From assembly GCA_964345215.1 (NCBI GenBank), contig CAYFQH010000006.1, positions 1 through 61,953 on the forward strand: a stretch of 61,953 nucleotides of DNA, given 5' to 3'. Of the stretch, positions 15,937 to 22,874 are shown one piece after another. The notes below the pieces were generated by a model. That model saw nothing but the letters and a program-made list of their open reading frames with translations. It had not been told where the DNA came from and searched no databases. This DNA comes from CAYFQH01 sp964345215. GTDB taxonomy: Bacteria; Bacillota; Clostridia; Christensenellales; Aristaeellaceae. The translations under genes and the position numbers were made by a program. Every line of letters starts with the position of its first letter. The first letter of the stretch is position 1.

Positions 15937-16650
15937 TTATTGAGATATCGCTAAGCGTTCGCCCACAAGAATAAAGCGGGCTTCATTCAATGCTTTGGCA
16001 ACCTGGTCAGGGCAGGAAGACCCGTCGGAAGCATGGCAGGAAATCCCTGCAAAACGCTCAATAATGGTATCGATTGCTTCTTCCTCGGCCAGGGCTGAAA
16101 AACCCCGGGCATTGCCATCACATCCATCATAAATAACAAGGTCTGAAACGCTTAATGCCTCTTCATTAATGACAAAAGTAATTTTAGTTGAGCAGGTGTT
16201 CCCCTGGGTAATGTACTCAAAGTTGCGCACCCCTTCTTTATTGGCTCCGGTTTCTTTAATCTGTTCCGAAGGATCGGGCAAGGCGGGGGGTATATATCCC
16301 AATTCTTTAGGGTCTATTTCAGCAGCGGTTAAGGCGTTGGCTACAGCCACTACAAAACCGTTACTGCTTAATGTAGCGCCTGATATGGCATCAACTTTCA
16401 AGGTTTGGCCGTCTAAAATGGCCTTTGTCATTCCTTCATAGGCTTTTTCTCCGAAACCCTCGGTCTCTTCTTCCTGGGTAACCTGAATATCAATAATGCT
16501 CTTATCATCTAAGGTAACAGCAACTTTAATCTCTCCATTGCGTCCATCTCCGGTGCCTTCGTAAGTGCCCGGCGTATAGGCCCCAGCAAAAGCAGTTGTT
16601 CCCATACACAGCACCAAGGATAGAATGATGAATATATTAATTTTCTTCAT
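15937..16650 (-). CDS. Exported FMN-binding/TSCPD fusion protein
   Basis: A 237-residue secreted protein. Residues 1-23 are a signal peptide (KKINIFIILSLVLCMG, cleavage near AFAG). Residues ~25-112 are an FMN-binding domain: GTYEGTGDGRNGEIKVAV, then DAISGATLSSNG, where Thr93 in SGAT fits the ApbE flavinylation motif. After a linker (IKETGANKEGVRNFEY), residues ~150-228 form a TSCPD domain with four cysteines: GNTCS, YDGCDGN, GISCH and GSSCPDQ. This domain is otherwise known as a small cytoplasmic module or at the end of ribonucleotide reductases. I know of no characterised protein with this fusion outside the membrane. It lies 35 bases downstream of the Tat-TSCPD gene in one operon. No ApbE gene is in the window. 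Confidence 0.8.
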   Translation of the reverse strand: MKKINIFIILSLVLCMGTTAFAGAYTPGTYEGTGDGRNGEIKVAVTLDDKSIIDIQVTQEEETEGFGEKAYEGMTKAILDGQTLKVDAISGATLSSNGFVVAVANALTAAEIDPKELGYIPPALPDPSEQIKETGANKEGVRNFEYITQGNTCSTKITFVINEEALSVSDLVIYDGCDGNARGFSALAEEEAIDTIIERFAGISCHASDGSSCPDQVAKALNEARFILVGERLAISQ

Positions 16651-16685
16651 ATAATTTTATCTCCTCTATACATTTAGTGAAAGAA

Positions 16686-17225
16686 CTAGCATTTCATAGC
16701 GCTGAAATTTCCTGCAAAAAAGCACGATGTGCATTTTGCACCAGAAATAATGTTTACAGCCTGTTCTACGGCATTTGCAAATTGATCAGGGCAGGAGGAA
16801 CCGCTTTTAATTAAATTACACTGTAAGCCTTTTAGCCTGCTAATAATCGTATCTGTGGTTTTGCCTTCTGAAAGAACGGCTACACCGCTTGTGCTTCCAT
16901 CACAGCCATCTTTAAAAGCAATATTATGCACTGTCATATCTTCTGTGTTGATGTCAAAGGTAATTAAGGTAATGTGGGCCCTATTGTCAGGCACGTACTC
17001 AAAAGAACGGTAACTATTCCCTTCCTTATTTTGGGTGGTTTCTTTAATCAGTTCGCAGGGCAAGGCATTGGCCTTCCAATGGTAGTCTGGTTGAGGTTTT
17101 TCTTCAGCGGCACTTTCGGCAATGGTTTTAACACCCGGGGCAAGAAGGGCCCCTGCTAAAGCAATACCTGCAGTCATTTTGCCAGTTGACTTTAAAAATG
17201 AACGACGGGATTTTAGCTTATCCAT
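16686..17225 (-). CDS. Exported TSCPD-domain protein with a twin-arginine signal
   Basis: A 179-residue protein. The ATG at 17225 follows AGGAGG by six bases. The N-terminus LKSRRSFLKSTGK with the hydrophobic stretch MTAGIALAGALLAPGV is a textbook Tat signal, implying export in folded form, often with a cofactor. After the linker ELIKETTQNKEGNSYRSFEY, nearly the same as in the downstream FMN-TSCPD protein, comes a TSCPD domain with cysteines in KDGCDGS, LQCN and GSSCPDQ. The first domain cysteine is replaced by His (NRAHIT versus NTCST in its neighbour). The C-terminus adds three cysteines (AKCTSCFFAGNFSAMKC). These suggest a metal or thiol redox site; that is inference. Confidence 0.75.
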   Translation of the reverse strand: MDKLKSRRSFLKSTGKMTAGIALAGALLAPGVKTIAESAAEEKPQPDYHWKANALPCELIKETTQNKEGNSYRSFEYVPDNRAHITLITFDINTEDMTVHNIAFKDGCDGSTSGVAVLSEGKTTDTIISRLKGLQCNLIKSGSSCPDQFANAVEQAVNIISGAKCTSCFFAGNFSAMKC

Positions 17226-17311
17226 GATGTACCTCCTAAATAAAATGAAATAGATAAATGATTTTGTTGCGTTTTTAACCCCTTCCATCTAGCACAATGA
17301 ATGGAATTTTT

Positions 17312-17329
17312 TTGTTAAAAACATAACAA
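17312..17329. promoter_or_regulatory. Palindrome TTGTTA-N6-TAACAA at the TSCPD transcription start
   Basis: Two 6-bp arms (17312-17317 and 17324-17329) are spaced by six bases and overlap the predicted start point of the promoter at 17335-17363. A related half (TTTGTTAAAAA) recurs at 17371-17382. The position suits a repressor. The symmetry resembles Crp/Fnr-type sites, and a Crp/Fnr-family gene is nearby; the link is inference. Confidence 0.45.
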
Positions 17330-17334
17330 TTTCT

Positions 17335-17363
17335 ATTATAGCCCTTTGTCCTCTATAAGTCAA
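17335..17363 (-). promoter_or_regulatory. Strong sigma-A type promoter of the TSCPD operon
   Basis: On the minus strand TTGACT (17363-17358) and TATAAT (17340-17335) are separated by exactly 17 bases. Transcription should start near 17328, giving a leader of about 100 bases. Confidence 0.8.
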
Positions 17364-17448
17364 CAGTGTTTTGTTAAAAAATATTCAAATTCTCTGATCG
17401 CCATTAAAAGGTATCTGTTTTTCATTTTTTCTATCCTCTCTTTTGCTT

Positions 17449-17491
17449 AAAAACTGCCTCCAGCTGAAGTTTTCGGCTGGAGGCAGTTTTT
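17449..17491. terminator. Terminator after hcp
   Basis: A perfect 16-bp stem (AAAAACTGCCTCCAGC / GCTGGAGGCAGTTTTT) with an 11-base loop; T runs on both strands. It ends the hcp operon 45 bases after its stop. Confidence 0.9.
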
Positions 17492-17535
17492 ATTTATCTA
17501 TTTATTTTACTGTATGATTAGTGATTCATCCTTTT

Positions 17536-19086
17536 CTACCCAAGAATAGCTTTCAAATCCTCTTCGGGGGTGGAAATGGGTTTGATGTTGAAGGTTTCAA
17601 TTAAAGTATTTAACACATTGGGGGATACAAAAGCCGGAAGGGTTGGCCCCAAGTAAAAGTTTTTCATGCCAAGGGCCAGAAGGCTTAATAGAATACACAC
17701 AGCCTTTTGCTCGTACCAGGACAGCACCAGGGTTAATGGCAAATCGTTAAGGCCGCAGTTAAAAGCATCGGCCAAGGCTTGGGCTACCTTTACGGCACTG
17801 TAGGCATCGTTGCACTGGCCCATGTCCATCATCCTTGGCAGGCCCCCAATGGCCCCTAAATCCAAATCATTAAAGCGGAACTTGCCGCAGGCCAGGGTTA
17901 AAATAACCGTATCACTGGGGGTTTGTTTTACAAATTCTGTATAATAGTTGCGTCCCGGGGCGGCGCCATCACAGCCCCCCACCAGGAAAAAGTGCTTAAT
18001 ATCCCCGCTCTTTACGGCTTCAATCACTTGATCCGCAACAGATAATACGGTGCCGTGGCCAAAGCCGGTGGTTAAGGTGCTGCCCCCGTTAATGCCGGTG
18101 AGTTTTTCGGTTTGACTATAGCCACCCAGTTCGAAGGCTTTTTCAATGAGGGGGGTAAAGTCCTTATCTTCGCCAATGTGAATCATATCGGGGTAGCCCA
18201 CTACAGAGGTGGTGAAGATACGGTCTTTATAGCTGTCCCTAACGGGCATAATGCAGTTGGTGGTAAAAAATACCGGGGCGGGGATGTTGGCAAACTCCTT
18301 TTGCTGGTTTTGCCAGGCGGTGCCAAAGTTGCCCTTTAGGTGGCTAAAGCCCTTGAGTTTGGGGTAGCTATGGGCGGGGAGCATTTCGCCGTGGGTATAA
18401 ATGTTTATGCCCTTGCCCTGGGTTTGCTCTAATAGCAAATACAAATCGTGTAAATCGTGGCCTGTTACCACAATAAAGGGGCCAGCCTCAATATGGGTGG
18501 AAACAGGGGTAGGCACCGGAGTGCCGTAGCTTTGGGTATTGGCCCTGTCCAACAGTTCCATGCATTTTAAGTTTACCTGGCCGGTTTCAAGAACCAGGGC
18601 AAGGAGCTTATCAGCGTTGTTCTCATCGGCAATGGCCTTTAGAGCGGTTACAAAAAAGCGGTTTACCTCCTGATCTTCATAACCCAGGGTGGCAGCATGG
18701 TGGGCATAGGCTGCCATGCCCTTAATCCCAAACAAAATGAGGGATTTTAAGCTGCGGATATCCTCATCATCTGTCCATAGGGTTTTCATGTCCATCTCCG
18801 GCACAAAGGGGTAGTTTTTCGCCTCCATGGCCACCTTGTCAAGCCAGGCGGTAATGGCTTCATCGTCAAAGTTTACGTTAGTAATGGTTAAAAACAAACA
18901 ATCGATAATCAATTTTTCCACCTGATTGGTGGCCTTGTCCCCAGCGGCTTTGGCAAGGGCAATAATGCTGCCCGTTACCCGGTCCTGAAGGTTCGCGGTA
19001 TCGCTTTTTTTGCCGCAAACTCCGGCCATAGTGCAGCCTACATTTTTAGCCGTTTGCTGACATTGAAAACAAAACATTTTTTCCAT
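17536..19086 (-). CDS. hcp: Hybrid-cluster protein (Hcp, hydroxylamine reductase)
   Basis: A 516-residue cytoplasmic iron-sulfur enzyme, linked to nitric oxide and hydroxylamine detoxification. The N-terminal cluster cysteines are C6, C9, C18 and C24 (MFCFQCQQT, GCTMAGVCGK), the arrangement of anaerobe enzymes. Hybrid-cluster ligands are visible in FFTTNCIMPV, VGGCDGAAPGRNYY and ILTLACGKFRFN, and GHDLHDLYLLLEQT matches the conserved Glu/His region. Length is near the family norm (~530-550). The ATG is preceded by AAGGA. Upstream on the same strand is a ferredoxin-like gene that probably supplies electrons, and beyond it the divergent Crp-type regulator. Confidence 0.95.
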   Translation of the reverse strand: MEKMFCFQCQQTAKNVGCTMAGVCGKKSDTANLQDRVTGSIIALAKAAGDKATNQVEKLIIDCLFLTITNVNFDDEAITAWLDKVAMEAKNYPFVPEMDMKTLWTDDEDIRSLKSLILFGIKGMAAYAHHAATLGYEDQEVNRFFVTALKAIADENNADKLLALVLETGQVNLKCMELLDRANTQSYGTPVPTPVSTHIEAGPFIVVTGHDLHDLYLLLEQTQGKGINIYTHGEMLPAHSYPKLKGFSHLKGNFGTAWQNQQKEFANIPAPVFFTTNCIMPVRDSYKDRIFTTSVVGYPDMIHIGEDKDFTPLIEKAFELGGYSQTEKLTGINGGSTLTTGFGHGTVLSVADQVIEAVKSGDIKHFFLVGGCDGAAPGRNYYTEFVKQTPSDTVILTLACGKFRFNDLDLGAIGGLPRMMDMGQCNDAYSAVKVAQALADAFNCGLNDLPLTLVLSWYEQKAVCILLSLLALGMKNFYLGPTLPAFVSPNVLNTLIETFNIKPISTPEEDLKAILG

Positions 19087-19261
19087 TTTACGTTTCCTTC
19101 TTTCTTTTTTAGTTTTGATTGGATTACAAAGGGTTTCTTAGGCCACTTTGCCTTTTGCGGCCTATGCCATACACATGAGCCCCGCTTCTTCTTTGGGCTT
19201 TCACCCAATAGCTGCAGCCGTTATCACACAAAATGCGCTAACAGTTCAAGCGATAGATCGG

Positions 19262-19975
19262 TTAATACTCCAACACTTCACCTTGGGTAGAAAGGGTAAT
19301 AATTTGCCAGGGAATCATTTTACCGCAATTGGCCAGGGCCTTTTTTGCTGCGTTTTCAATACCCCCGCAACAGGGCACCTCCATACGCACAATGGTAAGG
19401 GCTTTTACATCGTTTTGGCTTAAAATGGCGGTAAGCTTTTCACTGTAATCTCCTTCATCCAGCTTAGGGCAGCCAATTAAGGTAATTTTATTTTTCATAA
19501 AGCTTTCATGAAAATTGCCGTGAGCGTAGGCTGCACAATCAGCAGCAATTAAAATATGAGCATGATGAAAATAGGGAGCGTTAACAGGGGCCAGCTTGAT
19601 TTGCACCGGCCATTGATTTAGCCGGCTTTGGGGGGCGGCTTGTTGATGAACAGCTTCTTGAGGTAGGTTTTCCCTTTCTATAATACCGCTTCGGCTGCCA
19701 GGGCAGCCGCCACCAGCACAAGGGCTAGGGGTTTGTTTTTTAAGGTGTTCATCTACCGCTTTTTGATCATAGGGCAGGGCTTCTCGTTGTTCAAAGGTAA
19801 TAGCCCCAGTGGGGCAGGAAGGCAGGCAATCCCCCAAACCATCGCAGTAGTCATCCCGTATGAGCTTGGCTTTGCCATCTACCATTTGTATAGCCCCTTC
19901 GTGGCAAGCCTTGGCGCAAAGGCCGCAGCCGTTGCACAATTCTTCATCTATTTTAATCATTCTACGTACAATCAT
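19262..19975 (-). CDS. 4Fe-4S ferredoxin-type protein, partner of hcp
   Basis: A 237-residue protein. Residues ~8-65 hold two 4Fe-4S motifs, CNGCGLCAKAC and CDGLGDCLPSC, each closing with a partner-cluster pattern. The rest (LIGCPKLDEGDYSEKL and VRMEVPCCGGIENA) has further cysteines and matches the long ferredoxin-like protein that commonly accompanies hcp. A middle segment SPCAGGGCPGSRSG adds two more. It should carry electrons to Hcp. GAGGAGG precedes the ATG. The gap of 175 bases to hcp holds a TAGGCC/GGCCTA stem but no clear promoter, so the two are probably co-transcribed. Confidence 0.85.
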   Translation of the reverse strand: MIVRRMIKIDEELCNGCGLCAKACHEGAIQMVDGKAKLIRDDYCDGLGDCLPSCPTGAITFEQREALPYDQKAVDEHLKKQTPSPCAGGGCPGSRSGIIERENLPQEAVHQQAAPQSRLNQWPVQIKLAPVNAPYFHHAHILIAADCAAYAHGNFHESFMKNKITLIGCPKLDEGDYSEKLTAILSQNDVKALTIVRMEVPCCGGIENAAKKALANCGKMIPWQIITLSTQGEVLEY

Positions 19976-20017
19976 TTTGTATCCTCCTCTATGATGCCTA
20001 TTGCAATTTCACCCTTA

Positions 20018-20059
20018 CTATACTACAATTAAAGAAAGGTTTCCGTTGCAACAGCAACG
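20018..20059 (-). promoter_or_regulatory. Palindromic operator CGTTGC-AACA-GCAACG and -10 box of the ferredoxin-hcp operon
   Basis: Perfect 6-bp arms (20044-20049, 20054-20059) around four bases give the 6-4-6 layout of Crp/Fnr/HcpR sites. On the minus strand a TATAGT at 20023-20018 would start transcription near 20011. The palindrome centre (20051.5) then lies about 41 bases upstream, the class II activator position. The divergent gene encodes a Crp/Fnr-family protein. Confidence 0.6.
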
Positions 20060-20091
20060 AATCAAGTTTTTTTGAAAGAAGGATCTCTTTT

Positions 20092-20745
20092 TTGAAGATT
20101 TCACCATCTCTAATTCATTCCCCTTTGTTTTTAGGGCTCACCCAAGAAGAAATTTTTTCGGTTATTAACTGCTTTGAAGGAAGGATATCCACTTATCCTA
20201 AAGGGAACGAAATTTTATCCATGGGGGATAAGATAACCTTTATAGGTACGTTAATTACAGGGAAACTGGCCATTTTTAAGGAGGATGCCGAAGGCAACCG
20301 GTCACTGCTGACCCACCTGGGCCCCGGCGACCACTTTGCCGAGGTCTTTGCTTTTTCCGGTGTGCCTTTTAGCCCTGTTTGTGTATTGGCAGAGGAAGAA
20401 GTGCAGGTGCTTTTATTGCCTAAAGATCATTTTTTACCGACCTGCGCCAAAAACTGCAGTTTTCACAGCAAGCTTATTCAAAATCTCCTGCAGATTTTAT
20501 CTGCAAAATCCTTATATCTTCAAAGCCGAATGAGTTTTTTAGGAGAAAAAACCCTGCGGAAAAAAATCCTTTCTTACTTGCAGTCTTTTTTTAAGGAAGA
20601 GGGGGTTCCTTTTACAATCCCCTTTAACCGGGAACAGCTGGCGGATTATTTATGCGTTGACCGCAGTGCCCTGTCCCGGGAACTGTCCAACCTTAAAAAG
20701 GAAGGGCTGATTGACTATCATAAAAACCGATTTACCTTGTTTTGA
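20092..20745 (+). CDS. Crp/Fnr-family regulator (probably HcpR-like)
   Basis: A 217-residue protein. Residues ~15-120 are the cyclic-nucleotide-binding-like barrel (GDKITFIGTLITGKLAIFKEDAEGN, then LGPGDHFAEVFAFSG). The dimer helix follows, and residues ~150-215 form the winged helix (NREQLADYLCVDRSALSRELSNLKKEGLI). The start is a TTG with AAGAAGGA about eight bases upstream. There is no N-terminal Fnr-type cysteine cluster, but Cys residues occur at CAKNC (~126-130). HcpR proteins of this family activate hcp in response to nitrosative stress, and the divergent arrangement with a palindrome at the activator distance fits. The signal sensed here is not visible. Confidence 0.8.
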   Translation: MKISPSLIHSPLFLGLTQEEIFSVINCFEGRISTYPKGNEILSMGDKITFIGTLITGKLAIFKEDAEGNRSLLTHLGPGDHFAEVFAFSGVPFSPVCVLAEEEVQVLLLPKDHFLPTCAKNCSFHSKLIQNLLQILSAKSLYLQSRMSFLGEKTLRKKILSYLQSFFKEEGVPFTIPFNREQLADYLCVDRSALSRELSNLKKEGLIDYHKNRFTLF

Positions 20746-20889
20746 TTTAAATGAGGTTTCCTAGGGAAAAAACCAAATGGAAAGTGTGGAATGCATGAAG
20801 GCGGCAAGATGCCTTCCTATAAAATCGAGGCCAAGCGCCATGGGCGGTGGGCTTCGGCGATTTTTTTAGGGAAACCACTACTTGGCAAA

Positions 20890-21009
20890 TTATTTTACCC
20901 GGGCATATTGTGCCTCTCTATACCCCAGGAGAAGCGCTGGGATAATAAAAATCACAAAAGCAGCGATGCTGCTAAAAACAATCTGCAATACCAATAAAAT
21001 GAAATTCAT
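20890..21009 (-). CDS. Possible 39-residue single-span membrane peptide
   Basis: An ATG at 21009 opens 39 codons with a hydrophobic core (FILLVLQIVFSSIAAFVIFI, then IPALLLG) followed by a charged tail YREAQYARVK. The composition looks like a bacterial small membrane protein. Against it, no Shine-Dalgarno sequence precedes the ATG and the start lies inside a palindrome. It faces the methyltransferase gene in a stretch otherwise empty. Treat as a candidate only. Confidence 0.25.
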   Translation of the reverse strand: MNFILLVLQIVFSSIAAFVIFIIPALLLGYREAQYARVK

Positions 21010-21017
21010 TTTATTGG
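20991..21017. repeat. 27-bp palindrome
   Basis: CCAATAAAATG (20991-21001) and CATTTTATTGG (21007-21017) are perfect 11-bp arms around five bases. There is no T run after it, so it is more like an operator or RNA hairpin than a terminator. Confidence 0.7.
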
Positions 21018-21044
21018 AGGATGTGGACTTTATCGGCACCTTAA

Positions 21045-21082
21045 AGCCCCTTTGGCCAAGGCCAAAGGGGCGGGTTTTTATA
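21045..21082 (+). terminator. GC-rich hairpin followed by T run
   Basis: GCCCCTTTGGCC and GGCCAAAGGGGC form a 12-bp stem with a two-base loop, followed by GGGTTTTTATATTTTT. Read on the plus strand it would end transcripts from the Crp-type gene. Confidence 0.7.
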
Positions 21083-21085
21083 TTT

Positions 21086-21841
21086 TTATTTATTGTTTTG
21101 TGCTGCAATGATAAACCGGTGCTGGGTGCTTTCAACAAAGCCTTGTTCGTCAATCTCATTTTGTAAAAGCCACAGCTTTTCCAAATTTTCCTTAACCGAA
21201 AAGCCAGGGAAAGACCAGGGGATTTGCTTGGCGAAAAACACAATGGCCCCCACATCAAAAAACCTTAAGGAGGTAAAGGCCTCTTTTTGAACCTGGATGG
21301 AAAACCCCTGTTTTTGAAAGGCCCTCACCTGTGTTGCCAAGGAAAAATCCATATTTTCTTTAGGGATGAGGTTGATTTTCTCCTCCAAGGAGCGGTCGTT
21401 TTCCCCGCCTACCTGTTGAGTAATGAACAAGCCTCCGGGTTTTAGCACCCGCTGAACTTCAGCCAAATCATAGCTTTCGTGGCGGTTAATTGCCAAATCA
21501 AAAGCATTATCCCCCATAGGCAAAAGGTTGTCTTCCTCAACGGGGTATACTTTAACTCCAAGGGGTGCCAGGTTTTCTATACATCGTTTCAGGTTGGGGG
21601 GCCAGCCCTCGGTAACGGCGGTATGCTCGTAGGGATGATTTAAGCTTTGTAAAAACTCCCCGCCGCCGGTGCCCATGTCTAAAAGCTTCGCATCAGTAAA
21701 AAGAGCCTTTCTTACAATATTGCCATAGTCCCAGGGTAGAGGCTCTTCCTCCCAGCGGCCATCAAGGTAGGAAAAATCCCATCCTGTAAAAGCCTGGTGT
21801 TCTTCCTTGAGCCAGGTTTCAATATGTTTTTTATTTTTCAC
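21086..21841 (-). CDS. Class I SAM-dependent methyltransferase
   Basis: A 251-residue enzyme of the Methyltransf_11 type. SAM motif I is AKLLDMGTGGGEFLQSL (residues ~50-66), the acidic loop TEGWPPNLKRC follows, then VEEDNLLPMGDNAFDLAINRHESYD and the post-motif QRVLKPGGLFITQQVGG. The EGWPPNL and RHES motifs resemble methyltransferases annotated near RrmA/RlmA, but the substrate cannot be set. The start is GTG with AAGGAG about nine bases upstream. It is unrelated in detail to the methyltransferase at 0.4-1.2 kb. It stands alone. Confidence 0.8.
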   Translation of the reverse strand: MKNKKHIETWLKEEHQAFTGWDFSYLDGRWEEEPLPWDYGNIVRKALFTDAKLLDMGTGGGEFLQSLNHPYEHTAVTEGWPPNLKRCIENLAPLGVKVYPVEEDNLLPMGDNAFDLAINRHESYDLAEVQRVLKPGGLFITQQVGGENDRSLEEKINLIPKENMDFSLATQVRAFQKQGFSIQVQKEAFTSLRFFDVGAIVFFAKQIPWSFPGFSVKENLEKLWLLQNEIDEQGFVESTQHRFIIAAQNNK

Positions 21842-21894
21842 GGTAGCTGCTCCTTTATTTTTTTATTGGTTCAAAAGATAAAGGCGCAATACCC

Positions 21895-21947
21895 TACAGC
21901 CCTATACCCACCCTCGGCGCAAAGGGCTGTGGTTATACTGCGCCGAG
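21895..21947. other. Interleaved inverted repeats (possible pseudoknot)
   Basis: ACAGCCCT (21896-21903) can pair with AGGGCTGT (21923-21930). CTCGGCGCA (21913-21921) can pair with TGCGCCGAG (21939-21947). The two stems cross, as in an H-type pseudoknot, or they are alternatives. It lies between divergent genes. Confidence 0.4.
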
Positions 21948-22117
21948 AAGCTACCTCGTTTTTGCGGTTTGTAAATCCAAGAATTCAAACCCTTCACCGC
22001 CTTTTAAAATCGTAATTACAGTATAGCGGTTTATGCCCTAAAAAACAAACGGCCCTTGCCTGTAGTGGTATAATAGGGGCAGCCTAGTATACCGTTATGA
22101 TAGCAGTGAGGGTAATG

Positions 22118-22780
22118 ATGAAACATATTTTAATTGTTGATGACGACCTTTATATCGGCAATATGCTTGAGGAAGTGCTTCAAAAAGAAGGGTACCGAAC
22201 CACCCGGGCCTATTCGGGCACCGAGGCCCTGTTGGTACTCTCTTGCGCCACCCCTGATTTAATATTGCTGGATTTAATGCTCCCCGGCCTGACAGGGGAA
22301 GAGTTGCTTCCAAAAATCACCGGTATTCCTGTTATTATTATCAGTGCCAAGGCAGGTGTTGAGAACAAGGTAGGTCTTCTGCTAGGGGGAGCGGCAGACT
22401 ATGTGACAAAACCCTTTGACATAAAAGAGCTTCTGGCCCGCATTGCGGTGCAGTTTCGTATAAACACCGATACGGTCAAGGGGCGCTTTATATCCTTTGA
22501 GAATATTCGTATAGATACCTATAGCCAGGCTGTTTTAATTGATAAAGTAAACCTTCTACTGACCCCTACAGAATATACCATTTTAAAAATACTGGTACAA
22601 AACCAAAACCAGGTGACCACAAAGTCCCTGCTGCTTGACCGTATCAGCCTAGATACCCCCGATTGCACCGAGGGCTCTTTAAAAATGCATGTGAGCAATT
22701 TGCGCAGAAAATTGCGAGCCGTTACGGATAAGGATTATATTGAGGCCGTTTGGGGCATTGGGTTTAAGTTGAAGGAATAA
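22118..22780 (+). CDS. OmpR-family response regulator
   Basis: A 220-residue protein. The receiver domain (1-115) starts KHILIVDDDLYIGNMLEEVL, has the phospho-acceptor Asp in DLILLDLMLPG and the Lys in YVTKPFD. The winged-helix domain (130-220) has LLLTPTEYTILKILVQNQ and SLKMHVSNLRRKLRAV. The ATG at 22118 is preferred because GAGGGT lies about seven bases upstream; codons back to 22097 are also open. The downstream ABC genes and kinase fragment make this the regulator of an antibiotic- or peptide-responsive ABC locus, but the cognate kinase is truncated in this assembly. Confidence 0.85.
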   Translation: MKHILIVDDDLYIGNMLEEVLQKEGYRTTRAYSGTEALLVLSCATPDLILLDLMLPGLTGEELLPKITGIPVIIISAKAGVENKVGLLLGGAADYVTKPFDIKELLARIAVQFRINTDTVKGRFISFENIRIDTYSQAVLIDKVNLLLTPTEYTILKILVQNQNQVTTKSLLLDRISLDTPDCTEGSLKMHVSNLRRKLRAVTDKDYIEAVWGIGFKLKE

Positions 22781-22874
22781 ATAAATCTTTACCAATTCTT
22801 TACTCTTTTCTTGACCGGCTTGTTTACCCTTTTGCCTTATGATGAAAAGCATCAGCTAAAAGGAGGTTTATTTT

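Larger units (their letters stand above)
17226..17535. other. 310-bp region: TSCPD promoter and hcp terminator
   Basis: No gene. It holds the promoter and a palindrome upstream of the TSCPD operon and the terminator after hcp, listed separately. Confidence 0.7.
20746..21085. other. 340-bp region with hairpins and one possible small ORF
   Basis: Apart from the small ORF and palindromes listed separately, it holds AGCAGC-GAT-GCTGCT near 20959-20973. I see no protein-coding gene of normal length. Confidence 0.5.

Noticed and set aside
19087..19261. Separate promoter for hcp in the gap after the ferredoxin gene
   Set aside because: Only hairpin-like pieces (TAGGCC/GGCCTA) are present; no paired -35/-10 boxes were seen.
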